Source of the DNA: JACDAF01 sp036276035
GTDB lineage: Bacteria; Chloroflexota; Limnocylindria; P2-11E
Direction of reading: 5' to 3'
NCBI GenBank assembly: GCA_036276035.1
Contig: DASUCM010000148.1
Coordinates: 1 to 12,878 of the forward strand
DNA length: 12,878 nt
In this document: one piece after another, positions 1 through 6,860 of the stretch
Layout: every line of letters starts with the position of its first letter
Numbering within the stretch: position 1 is the first letter of the stretch
Position numbers and translations under genes: made by a program
The notes under the pieces: generated by a model
Databases searched by the model: none
The model's input: only the letters and a program-made list of their open reading frames with translations
Told to the model about the DNA's origin: nothing

Positions 1-1992
1 ATGGTCGAGGAGGCCTGCGGCGTCCCCGCCGAGCGGTTCATCGAGGTCGCCGAGGCGCTGTGCGACAACTCGGGCCCCGAGCGCACCAGCGCCATCTGCT
101 ACGCGGTCGGCTGGACGCAGCACACGACCGGCGTGCAGCTCATCCGGACCGCCGGCATCCTCCAGGCGCTGCTCGGGAACATCGGGCGCCCCGGTGGCGG
201 CATCATGGCCCTCCGCGGCCACGCCACGATCCAGGGCTGCACCGACGTCGCGACGCTCTACAACATCTACCCCGGCTACCTGAACGTGCCGAACGCGAAC
301 GCGAACCACGACACGCTGCGCGACTACATCCTCACGGAGACGCAGCCGACGTCCTTCTGGTCGAACACGCCGGCGTACGCCATCAGCCAGCTGAAGGCCT
401 GGTTCGGGGACGCGGCGAGCGCGCAGAACGACTACCTCTACGACACCCTGCCGAAGATCACCGGCGACCACAGCCACCTGCCGACCTTCGTCGAGATGGC
501 GGAGGGCAAGATCAAGGGCATGATCGTCACCGGGCAGAACCCGGCGACGAGCATCAACTCGTCCTTCCAGCGGAAGGCGATGCGGAACCTCGATTGGCTC
601 GTGGTCCTCGACTCGTACGAGACGGAGACCGCCGCCTTCTGGCGGGACATCGTCTACAACGACGTCGACGGCACCCGCGTGTCCCCGAAGGACATCAAGA
701 CGGAGGTCTTCTTCATCCCGGCCGCGCACATCGCCGAGAAGGACGGCTCGATGACCCAGACCCAGCGGCAGATCCAGTGGCACGACAAGGCCGCGGACCC
801 GCCGGGCGACGCGCGGAGCGACCTGTTCTTCTGGTACGACCTCGGCAAGCGCCTGAAGGCGCGTTACGCGAACTCGACCGCGCCGCGCGATCTCGCGATC
901 AAGCACATGACGCTCGACTACGACCCGGACCCCGCCGAGGTCGCCGAGTGGAAGCACAAGGACGAGCCGTCGGCCTTCAAGATCTTCAAGGAGATCAACG
1001 GCTACGACTGGGCCACGAAGCAGCCGCTGAACACGTTCGCGAGCCTCACCGCTGACGGCAAGACCGCCTGCGGCGCGTGGATCTACACCGGCATGCTGCA
1101 GGTGGTCGCCGGGCAGACCGTGAACCGCGCGCGCATGACGCCGGGCAAGAACGACGGCTGGGTCTCCCCGAACTGGGGCTGGGCCTGGCCGGGCAACCGT
1201 CACCAGCTGTACAACCGCGCCTCCGCCGACGCGCAGGGCAACCCCTGGTCGGCGGCGAAGAAGTTCACCTACTGGGACGCGCGGGCGAACCCGCCGACCT
1301 GGAAGAACGACACCGGCGAAGGCATCGACTTCGTGCCCACGAAGGCGCCGACCACGCCGGCGAACCCGCGTGGCATCGGGGTCGCGTTCCACTCCGGCAG
1401 CTCGCCGTTCCTCCTGAAGACGGACGGCAAGGCCTGGCTCTTCGCGCCGGTCGGCGCCGCCGACGGGCCGCTCCCGACGCACTACGAGCCGTGGGAGTCG
1501 CCGGTGAAGAACCTCCTCTACAAGCAGGACCAGAACCCGATCTCGAAGATCTGGAACGTCGAGGGGAACAAGTACAACGAGTTCGCCGGGTCGGAGTTCC
1601 CGACCGTCATCACGACGTACCGCCTCACCGAGCACCACCTCTCCGGCACGATGAGCCGCTGGCTCCCGTGGCTCGCTGAGCTCATGCCGGAGCTCTTCGT
1701 CGAGATGTCCCCCGAGTTCGCCGCCGAGAAGGGCATCGCGAACGGCGACTACGTGACCGTGAAGAGCTCGCGCGGCAAGACGCACGCTCGTGCGCTCGTC
1801 ACGAAGCGGCTCCGCCCCTTCAACCTCGACGGCAAGATCGTCCACCAGGTCGGCATGCCGTGGCACTGGGGCTACATGGGCATCGCCACCAGCGACATCG
1901 CGAACAACACGACCGCGCTCGTCGCCGACCCGAACGTGTCGATCCACGAGGGCAAGGCCTTCACCTGCAAGATCGAGAAGGGGAAGGTGTAG
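1..1992 (+). CDS. fdhA: Formate dehydrogenase major (catalytic) subunit, FdnG/FdoG type, 5'-truncated by the window edge
   Basis: Molybdopterin oxidoreductase that oxidises formate to CO2 and passes electrons to the Fe-S beta subunit. The visible 663 residues match the middle and C-terminal part of FdnG-type enzymes. The block GWTQHTTG (residues 37-44), followed by IRT and LLGNIGRPGGG and then LRGHATIQGCTD, is the family's characteristic bis-MGD-binding stretch. The last ~95 residues form the molybdopterin-dinucleotide-binding beta-barrel domain. Full-length relatives have about 1000 residues, so about 350 N-terminal residues lie upstream. These include the Tat signal, the first [4Fe-4S] cluster and the catalytic Cys/selenocysteine, so I cannot say whether this is a selenoprotein. 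The ATG at base 1 falls inside the conserved fold and is probably an internal Met, not the true start. The stop TAG is followed two bases later by the beta-subunit GTG, so the genes are coupled. Confidence 0.93.
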   Translation: MVEEACGVPAERFIEVAEALCDNSGPERTSAICYAVGWTQHTTGVQLIRTAGILQALLGNIGRPGGGIMALRGHATIQGCTDVATLYNIYPGYLNVPNANANHDTLRDYILTETQPTSFWSNTPAYAISQLKAWFGDAASAQNDYLYDTLPKITGDHSHLPTFVEMAEGKIKGMIVTGQNPATSINSSFQRKAMRNLDWLVVLDSYETETAAFWRDIVYNDVDGTRVSPKDIKTEVFFIPAAHIAEKDGSMTQTQRQIQWHDKAADPPGDARSDLFFWYDLGKRLKARYANSTAPRDLAIKHMTLDYDPDPAEVAEWKHKDEPSAFKIFKEINGYDWATKQPLNTFASLTADGKTACGAWIYTGMLQVVAGQTVNRARMTPGKNDGWVSPNWGWAWPGNRHQLYNRASADAQGNPWSAAKKFTYWDARANPPTWKNDTGEGIDFVPTKAPTTPANPRGIGVAFHSGSSPFLLKTDGKAWLFAPVGAADGPLPTHYEPWESPVKNLLYKQDQNPISKIWNVEGNKYNEFAGSEFPTVITTYRLTEHHLSGTMSRWLPWLAELMPELFVEMSPEFAAEKGIANGDYVTVKSSRGKTHARALVTKRLRPFNLDGKIVHQVGMPWHWGYMGIATSDIANNTTALVADPNVSIHEGKAFTCKIEKGKV

Positions 1993-1994
1993 CC

Positions 1995-2900
1995 GTGACC
2001 GTCAACGCCAAGGGCATGTTCGTCGACACGACCGTCTGCACGGGGTGCAAGGCCTGCCAGGTCGCGTGCAAGCAGTGGAACGAGATCGAGCCGGGCTCGG
2101 GGCCGATCGGGATGACCAACGAGAAGGCGGTCCGCGAGCACACGGCCTTCACCGGCGACTCGTACGACAACACGGGCCACCTCAACGCGTACGACTGGCG
2201 TCACGTGAAGTTCATCGAGCAGATCGGCCCGGACAAGGGCACCTCGGACCGCACCGGCGCGCGGTGGCTGATGATGAGCGACTCCTGCAAGCACTGCGAG
2301 CAGGCCGGCTGCCTCGAGGTCTGCCCGACCGGCGCGCTCTACCGCACGCAGTTCGGCTCGGTCGACATCCACCAGGACGTCTGCATCGGCTGCCGCTACT
2401 GCGTGGGCGCGTGCCCGTTCGGCGTCATCGAGTTCAACAAGAACACCGGCCGCGTGAACAAGTGCATCCTCTGCCAGGACCGCCTCGAGCAGGGCATGAG
2501 CACGGCGTGCGCGAAGGCCTGCCCGACCTCGTCGCTCACCTACGGGAAGGTCGACGACCTGAAGCTCATGGCGGCCGAGCGCGTCCGCACGCTCCACGCG
2601 CGCGGCCAGACCGACGCGTACATCTACGGCTGGGACCTCGGCAACAAGGGCACCATCACCGCGGGGCCGAACAAGGGCGCGGCCGTGCGGGACATGGAGG
2701 TCGTCGGCGGCCTGAACGTCTTCTACCTCCTCATGGACAAGCCCGAGGTCTACAACCTGCCCGCGAACCCGAGCCTGCCGCAGCGCAACTTCGCGCCGTC
2801 GGCCGGCGTCGCGCTCATCTCCGCGGCCGTGCTCGGCGTCACCGGCCTCGCAGCCTTCCGGCGCCGGCGGATGGCCGACGCCGCGGCCGCGACGGAGTAG
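1995..2900 (+). CDS. fdhB: Formate dehydrogenase iron-sulfur (beta) subunit, FdnH type, with C-terminal membrane anchor
   Basis: Electron-transfer subunit, 301 residues from GTG 1995, close to FdnH length. Sixteen cysteines form four [4Fe-4S] sites: C15/18/21/25, C98/101/106/110, C130/133/136/140 and C157/160/172/176. The third group ends in the ferredoxin-like CPFG. Near the C-terminus, residues about 268-288 form one hydrophobic helix followed by RRRR, matching the anchor helix of FdnH that fastens the dimer to the membrane subunit. The GTG start was chosen because a purine-rich GGGAAGG (1981-1987) lies about 7 bases upstream and the N-terminus MTVNAKG precedes the first cluster normally. 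An ATG at 2016 is a weaker alternative. The gene is coupled to the catalytic subunit upstream, and nrfD begins four bases after its stop. Confidence 0.95.
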   Translation: MTVNAKGMFVDTTVCTGCKACQVACKQWNEIEPGSGPIGMTNEKAVREHTAFTGDSYDNTGHLNAYDWRHVKFIEQIGPDKGTSDRTGARWLMMSDSCKHCEQAGCLEVCPTGALYRTQFGSVDIHQDVCIGCRYCVGACPFGVIEFNKNTGRVNKCILCQDRLEQGMSTACAKACPTSSLTYGKVDDLKLMAAERVRTLHARGQTDAYIYGWDLGNKGTITAGPNKGAAVRDMEVVGGLNVFYLLMDKPEVYNLPANPSLPQRNFAPSAGVALISAAVLGVTGLAAFRRRRMADAAAATE

Positions 2901-2904
2901 AGAG

Positions 2905-3903
2905 ATGCCGAACCCGTACGTCCTCGAGCCGCACTGGGCCAACTGGATGCTCGTCCTCGAGATGTTCGTCGCGGGCGTCGCGGCGGGAACGTTCTTCCTC
3001 ATCGCGCTCATGAACTTCACCGCTGCGCGCGGAGCCGTCGGCGCCGAGGATCGGGAGGTCGCGGCGCGGATGGGCTTCATCCCGCTCCCGCTCATGCTCC
3101 TGGTCGGACTGCTCCTCATCGTCGACCTCGGCGAGCCGGGCCGGTTCCTGAACATCATCTTCCGGAGCCCCGACGCTGCCGAACGCGGGCCGTCACCGCT
3201 CATGTTCAACGGCAACTCGCCGATGGCCTGGGGCACCTACGTGATCACGGTCTTCGGCGCGCTCACGCTCATCCCGTTCCTCGACGCGCTGCTGCACACC
3301 GGCCGGATCCGCCGCGCGAAGGACGGCCTGCCGCGGCTCATCGAGGCCGCGGCCCACAACCCGGTCGGCATGGTCGTCTGCGCGCTCTTCGCGCTCGCCG
3401 TCGGGACCTACAGCGGCATCCTCCTCAACGTGACGAGCCAGAACGTCTGGGGCGACACCATCCTCCTCGGCGCGATGTACATGGTGTTCAGCGCGCTCTC
3501 GGGTGCGGCGGTCGCCGCGATCGTCGCGGATCGCTTCAAGTTCCCGCGGACAGCCGCGGCCGTCCGCCAGCTCCTCGTCTGGTTCGCCGCGATCGCCGGG
3601 ATCCTCGTCCTGATCCTCGTCATCAACCTCGCGATCGTCGGGCGCGCGCTCCCGCTCGTCGCCGATCTCGACCAGCTCGTCGCGCCGGTGTTCTGGCTCG
3701 GTGTCGTCGGGCTCGCGATCCTGTACCCGCTGCTCACCCTGTGGCGCGGCGGACCGATCCGCGTGAAGCGCGGCGGCGGCACGACGGCCGTCGTCGCGGG
3801 GTACGACCTCGGACGGCTCGCCTTCGTCGGGGCCGGCGTGCTCCTCGGCGTGCTCGCGTTCCGCTACGTGCTGCTCTACTCGGCGCTCGCCGCGATCCAA
3901 TAG
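2905..3903 (+). CDS. nrfD: NrfD/PsrC-family polytopic membrane subunit of the formate dehydrogenase
   Basis: A 332-residue membrane protein predicted to carry quinone chemistry for the complex. Eight hydrophobic segments can be counted, at about residues 15-38, 55-74, 107-130, 153-174, 184-208, 221-245, 258-280 and 303-327. Family hallmarks are the N-terminal WMLVLEMFVAGVAAG helix, the DLGEPGRF loop (74-81) and the SPMAWGTY motif (105-112), as in NrfD, PsrC and related subunits. There are no histidine pairs suggestive of a cytochrome b556 (FdnI). This subunit therefore replaces the haem gamma subunit of E. coli Fdh-N, a known arrangement outside enterobacteria. ATG 2905 has GGAG 7 bases upstream inside the end of fdhB. 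It sits directly between fdhB and fdhE, which ties it to formate oxidation rather than nitrite or polysulfide reduction. The TAG at 3901-3903 is in frame with fdhE. Confidence 0.92.
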   Translation: MPNPYVLEPHWANWMLVLEMFVAGVAAGTFFLIALMNFTAARGAVGAEDREVAARMGFIPLPLMLLVGLLLIVDLGEPGRFLNIIFRSPDAAERGPSPLMFNGNSPMAWGTYVITVFGALTLIPFLDALLHTGRIRRAKDGLPRLIEAAAHNPVGMVVCALFALAVGTYSGILLNVTSQNVWGDTILLGAMYMVFSALSGAAVAAIVADRFKFPRTAAAVRQLLVWFAAIAGILVLILVINLAIVGRALPLVADLDQLVAPVFWLGVVGLAILYPLLTLWRGGPIRVKRGGGTTAVVAGYDLGRLAFVGAGVLLGVLAFRYVLLYSALAAIQ

Positions 3904-3906
3904 CCG

Positions 3907-4845
3907 ATCCCAACTCCGCTCGAGATCGAAGAGGCCCGCGCGCGCTGGCGGGAGCTCGCCGGCGCTGACGCGGGCCTCGGCCCCATCGCGGCCTTCCACG
4001 ACGAGCGCCTCGCTCAGCTGCTCGCCGGGTCGGCGCCGAACGTCGACCTCTCGCTCTCGGCCGACGAGGCGAAGCGCGCCGTCGCGCAGGGCGAGCCGCT
4101 GCTCGCGGCGGGGAGCCTCGCCTTCGATGACGCCGACCTCGCCGCCGAGCTCGGACGCGTCGCGCAGAACCTGTCGGAGACCGCCGTCGTCGGCACGCCG
4201 GCGCACGCCTGCGCGACGAAGCTCGCGGGTCTGACCGTCAACGTCGCGGAGCTCGCATTGCCCGCGCTCCAGAACGACCGCCCCGCGCTCGAGCACAGCG
4301 CCGCGGCGCTCGGCGTCGACGCGACCGCGCTCGGCGAGCTCGTCCAGCTCGCGCTCCAGCCGATCCTCTGGGAGGCCGCGGTGCAGGCGCAGTCGCTCGC
4401 GGACCTCGACCGGTGGGAGCGCGGCTACTGCGTCGTCTGCGGCGCGTGGCCCGGCCTCGCCGAGCTCATCGGGACCGAGCGCCGGCGCGTGCTGCGCTGC
4501 GTGCGCTGCGGCTCGCGCTGGTCATGGCTCGTGCTGCTCTGCCCGTACTGCGGCACCGACGATCACCGCGACCTCGGGACGCTCTCGCTCGGCGCGGAGA
4601 AGGGACACGAGGACGAGACGAAGGGCCACCGCATCGACGTCTGCGAGCGCTGCCACGGCTACGTGAAGGCCGTGCAGACCTTCACCTCGAGCTCACCGGT
4701 GCGGCTCGTCTGCGAGGACGTCGCGACGCTGTACCTGGACGAGGCCGCGAAGAACGCGGGCTACCGCCGGCCGGGCGATGTCGACGCTGCGACCGCCGGC
4801 ATCCCGCGTCTCGTCCGCGAAGGAAGGAGCGCCCCGAAGGGCTAG
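3907..4845 (+). CDS. fdhE: Formate dehydrogenase accessory/maturation protein FdhE, with no canonical start codon
   Basis: Cytoplasmic rubredoxin-like factor needed for active formate dehydrogenase; in E. coli it binds the catalytic subunit. Four CxxC metal-binding knuckles at residues 175/178, 198/201, 212/215 and 246/249 (CVVC, CVRC, CPYC, CERC) match the four of FdhE in order and spacing. From ATC 3907 the product is 312 residues, and E. coli FdhE has 309. The N-terminal homology-like stretch (PTPLEIEEARARWREL) begins immediately after the nrfD TAG, but the frame contains no ATG or GTG at all before 4258. CTG first appears at 4018 and TTG at 4258, which would remove 37 and 117 residues. 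I therefore mark ATC 3907 as the likely first codon, non-canonical or an ATG altered by mutation or sequence error. No clear Shine-Dalgarno precedes it. The identity is firm; the start is not. Confidence 0.88.
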   Translation: MPTPLEIEEARARWRELAGADAGLGPIAAFHDERLAQLLAGSAPNVDLSLSADEAKRAVAQGEPLLAAGSLAFDDADLAAELGRVAQNLSETAVVGTPAHACATKLAGLTVNVAELALPALQNDRPALEHSAAALGVDATALGELVQLALQPILWEAAVQAQSLADLDRWERGYCVVCGAWPGLAELIGTERRRVLRCVRCGSRWSWLVLLCPYCGTDDHRDLGTLSLGAEKGHEDETKGHRIDVCERCHGYVKAVQTFTSSSPVRLVCEDVATLYLDEAAKNAGYRRPGDVDAATAGIPRLVREGRSAPKG

Positions 4846-5249
4846 CGGACCGGCGCGCCCGAGCCGGGCGCCGGCGTCGTCTGGTACGCGGCCTTGCCGT
4901 TGCCCATGCCGGTCCCGCCGCTCTCCCACTCGGGGCCGCCCTCGCCGCGCATCTTCTCGGCGCGCTCGGCGAGCTTCTTCCGCGCTTCGCTGCCCGACAC
5001 CGGTGTGAGCACGAGCGCGATCGCGGCGCCGATGAGCGCGCCGACGGTCACGCCGAGGACGAACGCGCCGAACATGTCGCCATCGTTCGGGTCGGCGACC
5101 GCGCGGCGTCCGCGCTTCACCTGGCCGCGGCCCTCGCTCAGGAGGCCGCTCGCCCTCTTGCCCGCCTCGTCACGCCAGTCGCTGAAGAGCTCGTCCCACT
5201 TCACGCCCTTGAGCTCGGACTTCAGGTCGGAAAGGTCGATCTTGGCCAT
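4842..5249 (-). CDS. YtxH-domain small membrane protein
   Basis: A 135-residue protein. Residues about 59-82 form one membrane helix with small-residue spacing (GAFVLGVTVGALIGAAIALVL). It is followed by TPVSGSEARKKLAERAEKM, the proline/glycine turn and charged helix typical of YtxH (GvsE-like) proteins, whose function is poorly known and sometimes linked to stress. The N-terminal 50 residues are charged and probably cytoplasmic. ATG 5249 has a strong GGAGGAG six bases upstream. The gene lies 41 bases downstream of prfB on the same strand and is probably its last co-transcribed neighbour. Its TAG stop overlaps the convergent fdhE TAG by two bases inside a single CTAG (4842-4845), so there is no spacer or terminator between the opposing transcripts. 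Confidence 0.85.
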   Translation of the reverse strand: MAKIDLSDLKSELKGVKWDELFSDWRDEAGKRASGLLSEGRGQVKRGRRAVADPNDGDMFGAFVLGVTVGALIGAAIALVLTPVSGSEARKKLAERAEKMRGEGGPEWESGGTGMGNGKAAYQTTPAPGSGAPVR

Positions 5250-5290
5250 GTCTGCTCCTCCTACGCGTAGCCCGCCCGCGGTGTCGCTCC

Positions 5291-6401
5291 CTACTCCGCA
5301 ACTGCGGTGCCAGCACCGGCGGGCCGAGCGAGCGCCGCCTCGATGAAGGGGTCGATGTCCCCGTCGAGGACGCGTGCGACGTCCCCGACCTCGAGGTTCG
5401 TGCGGTGGTCCTTCACGAGCGTGTACGGGTGGAGCACGTAGGAGCGGATCTGGCTCCCCCAGTCCGCCGAGCGCATCTCGCCCCGCTCCTTCGCCTGCTC
5501 CGCCTCGAGCTCGCGGACGCGCTGCTCGAGCAGGCGCGCGCGGAGGATGCGCATCGCGAGCTCGCGGTTCTGCAGCTGCGAGCGCTCGTTCTGCGACGCG
5601 GCGACGATCCCGGTCGCGAGGTGCGTGATGCGCACCGCGGTCTCCGTCTTGTTCACGTTCTGCCCTCCTGCGCCTGTCGCGCGGTACGTGTCGATGCGCA
5701 GGTCCTCGGGGCGGATCTCGACCTCGCCCTCGTCCTCGGCCTGCGGCGTCGGGTCGACGAGCGCGAAGGAGGTCTGGCGGCGCTTCTGGAAGTCGAAGGG
5801 CGAGATGCGCACGAGACGGTGCGTGCCGCGCTCGGGCTTCAGGAAGCCGTAGGCGTAGTCGCCCTCGACGGAGATCGTGACGCTCTTCAGGCCGGCCTCC
5901 TCGCCGGGGGTCTGCTCGACGATCTCCGTGCGGAAGCCGCGGCGCTCGGCCCAGCGCAGGTACATGCGGAGGAGCATCTGCGCCCAGTCCGCTGCGTCGG
6001 TGCCGCCGACGCCCGCGGAGATCGCGAGCACCGCGGAGCGCTCGTCGTACGGGCCGGAGAGCTGCGCCTCGAGGCTCGCTTTCGCGACCTCGTCAGCGAG
6101 CTGCGCGAGATCGCGCTCGACGTCGGGCGCGAGCGCGGGATCGTCGGCCGCGAGCGGCGCGAGCTCGGCGAGGTCGTTCGCGCGCCTGCGGAATCCGTCC
6201 CAGCGCTCGACGCGCTTCCGCAGGAGCTCGAGCCGCTTCAGGATCGTCTGCGCGCGGGCGCGGTCATCCCACAGCCCGGGCTCGGATGCCTGCGCTTCTA
6301 GACGCTCGACCTCGCGCGCGACGGCAGGGAGGTCAAAGGAACACCGCCATGCGATCGATGCGCTCGCGCAGCGACGCGAGCGCGGCGGTGTCGACGGTCA
6401 C
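5291..6401 (-). CDS. prfB: Peptide chain release factor 2, expressed by +1 programmed frameshift
   Basis: RF2 terminates translation at UGA and UAA. The gene is read in two frames. GTG 6401 opens 22 codons ending in MAVFL before an in-frame TGA (6335-6333), and shifting +1 at CTT TGA C continues with DLPAVAREVERL to the TAG at 5291. Total length is 1111 bases (370 codons plus one base), giving 369 residues; E. coli RF2 has 365. The stop-recognition SPF tripeptide is at residues 200-202 and the catalytic GGQ at 245-247. The class-typical GGTDAADWAQMLLRMY block begins near residue 132. No stop interrupts the +1 frame between the shift site and GTG 6031, where a naive call would begin and lose 123 residues. 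The GTG 6401 start has no obvious Shine-Dalgarno and lies 13 bases after the preceding gene, so re-initiation is likely. Confidence 0.93.
6333..6344 (-). promoter_or_regulatory. RF2 programmed +1 frameshift site
   Basis: Reading the - strand, the sequence is GTG TTC CTT TGA C. Slippage of the CTT-bound tRNA onto TTT when UGA is decoded slowly gives the +1 frame, so RF2 shortage raises RF2 synthesis. The slip site is identical to the E. coli one. The stimulatory internal Shine-Dalgarno (AGGGGG three bases before CTT in E. coli) is degenerate here: GGCGGTG ends at the same distance. Confidence 0.9.
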
Positions 6402-6414
6402 GAGCGGTGTGGTG

Positions 6415-6615
6415 CTAGCGCTTCGCGCGGGGGCGGTCGAAGCTCGTCGCGACCGGCTGGGCGACGGGCGCCAGCTTGCCGGCCGCGAAGCTCACGAACG
6501 TGACGCACGGGCAGTAGGTGTTGCGCGGGCAGCGCGGGCAGTCACCGTCGCAATCGAGGGTCGCGCCGTAGCTGCACTTGAGGCAGTTGTCCTCGCAGAC
6601 GATCCATTCCTTCAT
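6415..6615 (-). CDS. Small cysteine-rich protein of unknown function, upstream of prfB
   Basis: I do not recognise a family. The 66 residues hold eight cysteines in the first 37: C7, C11, C14, then C22, C26, C29, then C35 and C37. The first six form two copies of C-x3-C-x2-C spaced 15 residues apart. The remaining 29 residues carry no cysteine and are Ala/Pro-rich and basic at the end. There is no signal peptide or membrane helix, so a cytoplasmic metal-binding (Zn or Fe-S) mini-protein is the simplest reading. ATG 6615 has AGAGGAA about 12 bases upstream, a rather long spacing. Its stop lies 13 bases before the prfB GTG, so the two are very likely co-transcribed and perhaps translationally coupled. 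The patterned cysteines and unbroken frame make it more than a chance ORF. Confidence 0.65.
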   Translation of the reverse strand: MKEWIVCEDNCLKCSYGATLDCDGDCPRCPRNTYCPCVTFVSFAAGKLAPVAQPVATSFDRPRAKR

Positions 6616-6651
6616 GGGACCGAGTGTTCCTCTCTAGGCCAACCAGACAGG

Positions 6652-6668
6652 GGTATCAGGGTGATACC
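6652..6668. promoter_or_regulatory. Perfect 7-bp inverted repeat in the leader of the cysteine-rich/prfB unit
   Basis: GGTATCA-GGG-TGATACC, arms perfect and spaced by three bases, 37 bases upstream of the cysteine-rich gene's ATG. It could be an operator for a dimeric regulator or a small RNA hairpin in the 5' leader. No following T-tract, so it is not a terminator. Confidence 0.45.
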
Positions 6669-6718
6669 GCGGTCCGAAGGCGCTCCCCACGTGTGTTTTG
6701 TAGCGGTTTGCGTACGTA

Positions 6719-6747
6719 ATCCTAGCCGCCGGAGGGCCCTCTGAGAA
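6719..6747 (-). promoter_or_regulatory. Candidate sigma-70-type promoter for the cysteine-rich gene and prfB
   Basis: On the - strand TTCTCA (6747-6742) and TAGGAT (6724-6719) match the -35 and -10 consensus at four positions each, with 17 bases between. The spacer includes a perfect 10-bp palindrome, GAGGGCCCTC (6732-6741). The stretch just downstream is locally A/T-richer than its surroundings. Predicted by eye only; the leader would be about 95 bases. Confidence 0.3.
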
Positions 6748-6860
6748 CCCCTCGGAGACCCTTTTCGGATGCGAATTTCGTGAACATATCCACAGTCCGG
6801 ACCCGCCACGTCCTGGCCCCGGGGCGAGCGGCGGCTGGTCAGACCGCCCGTGCCGCGAGG

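Noticed and set aside
1..3. ATG at base 1 as the true start of the formate dehydrogenase catalytic subunit
   Set aside because: It falls in the middle of the conserved fold, about 350 residues into the family alignment; the gene is cut by the window edge.
1872..3236. 454-codon open frame on the - strand opposite fdhB/nrfD
   Set aside because: Arg/Ala/Val-rich shadow of two well-identified genes; long antisense frames are expected at this G+C.
3193..4296. 367-codon - strand frame opposite nrfD and fdhE
   Set aside because: Composed mainly of Arg, Glu, Asp, Ala and Val without any fold signature; shadow of fdhE and nrfD.
5291..6031. RF2 called as a 246-residue protein from GTG 6031
   Set aside because: The frame continues upstream without a stop to the +1 shift site, and residues upstream match the RF2 N-terminal domain; GTG 6031 is an internal Val codon.
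6786..6794. ATATCCACA, one base from the DnaA box TTATCCACA
   Set aside because: A single isolated near-match with no other boxes, no AT-rich unwinding region and no dnaA/dnaN neighbours; not an origin.
6612..6809. 65-codon - strand frame overlapping the start of the cysteine-rich gene
   Set aside because: No family resemblance or clear ribosome-binding site, and it crosses the putative promoter and dyad; likely chance.
6816..6825. GCCCCGGGGC palindrome downstream of the SDR gene
   Set aside because: A loopless 10-base palindrome with no T-tract; common by chance in such GC-rich DNA and not a convincing terminator.
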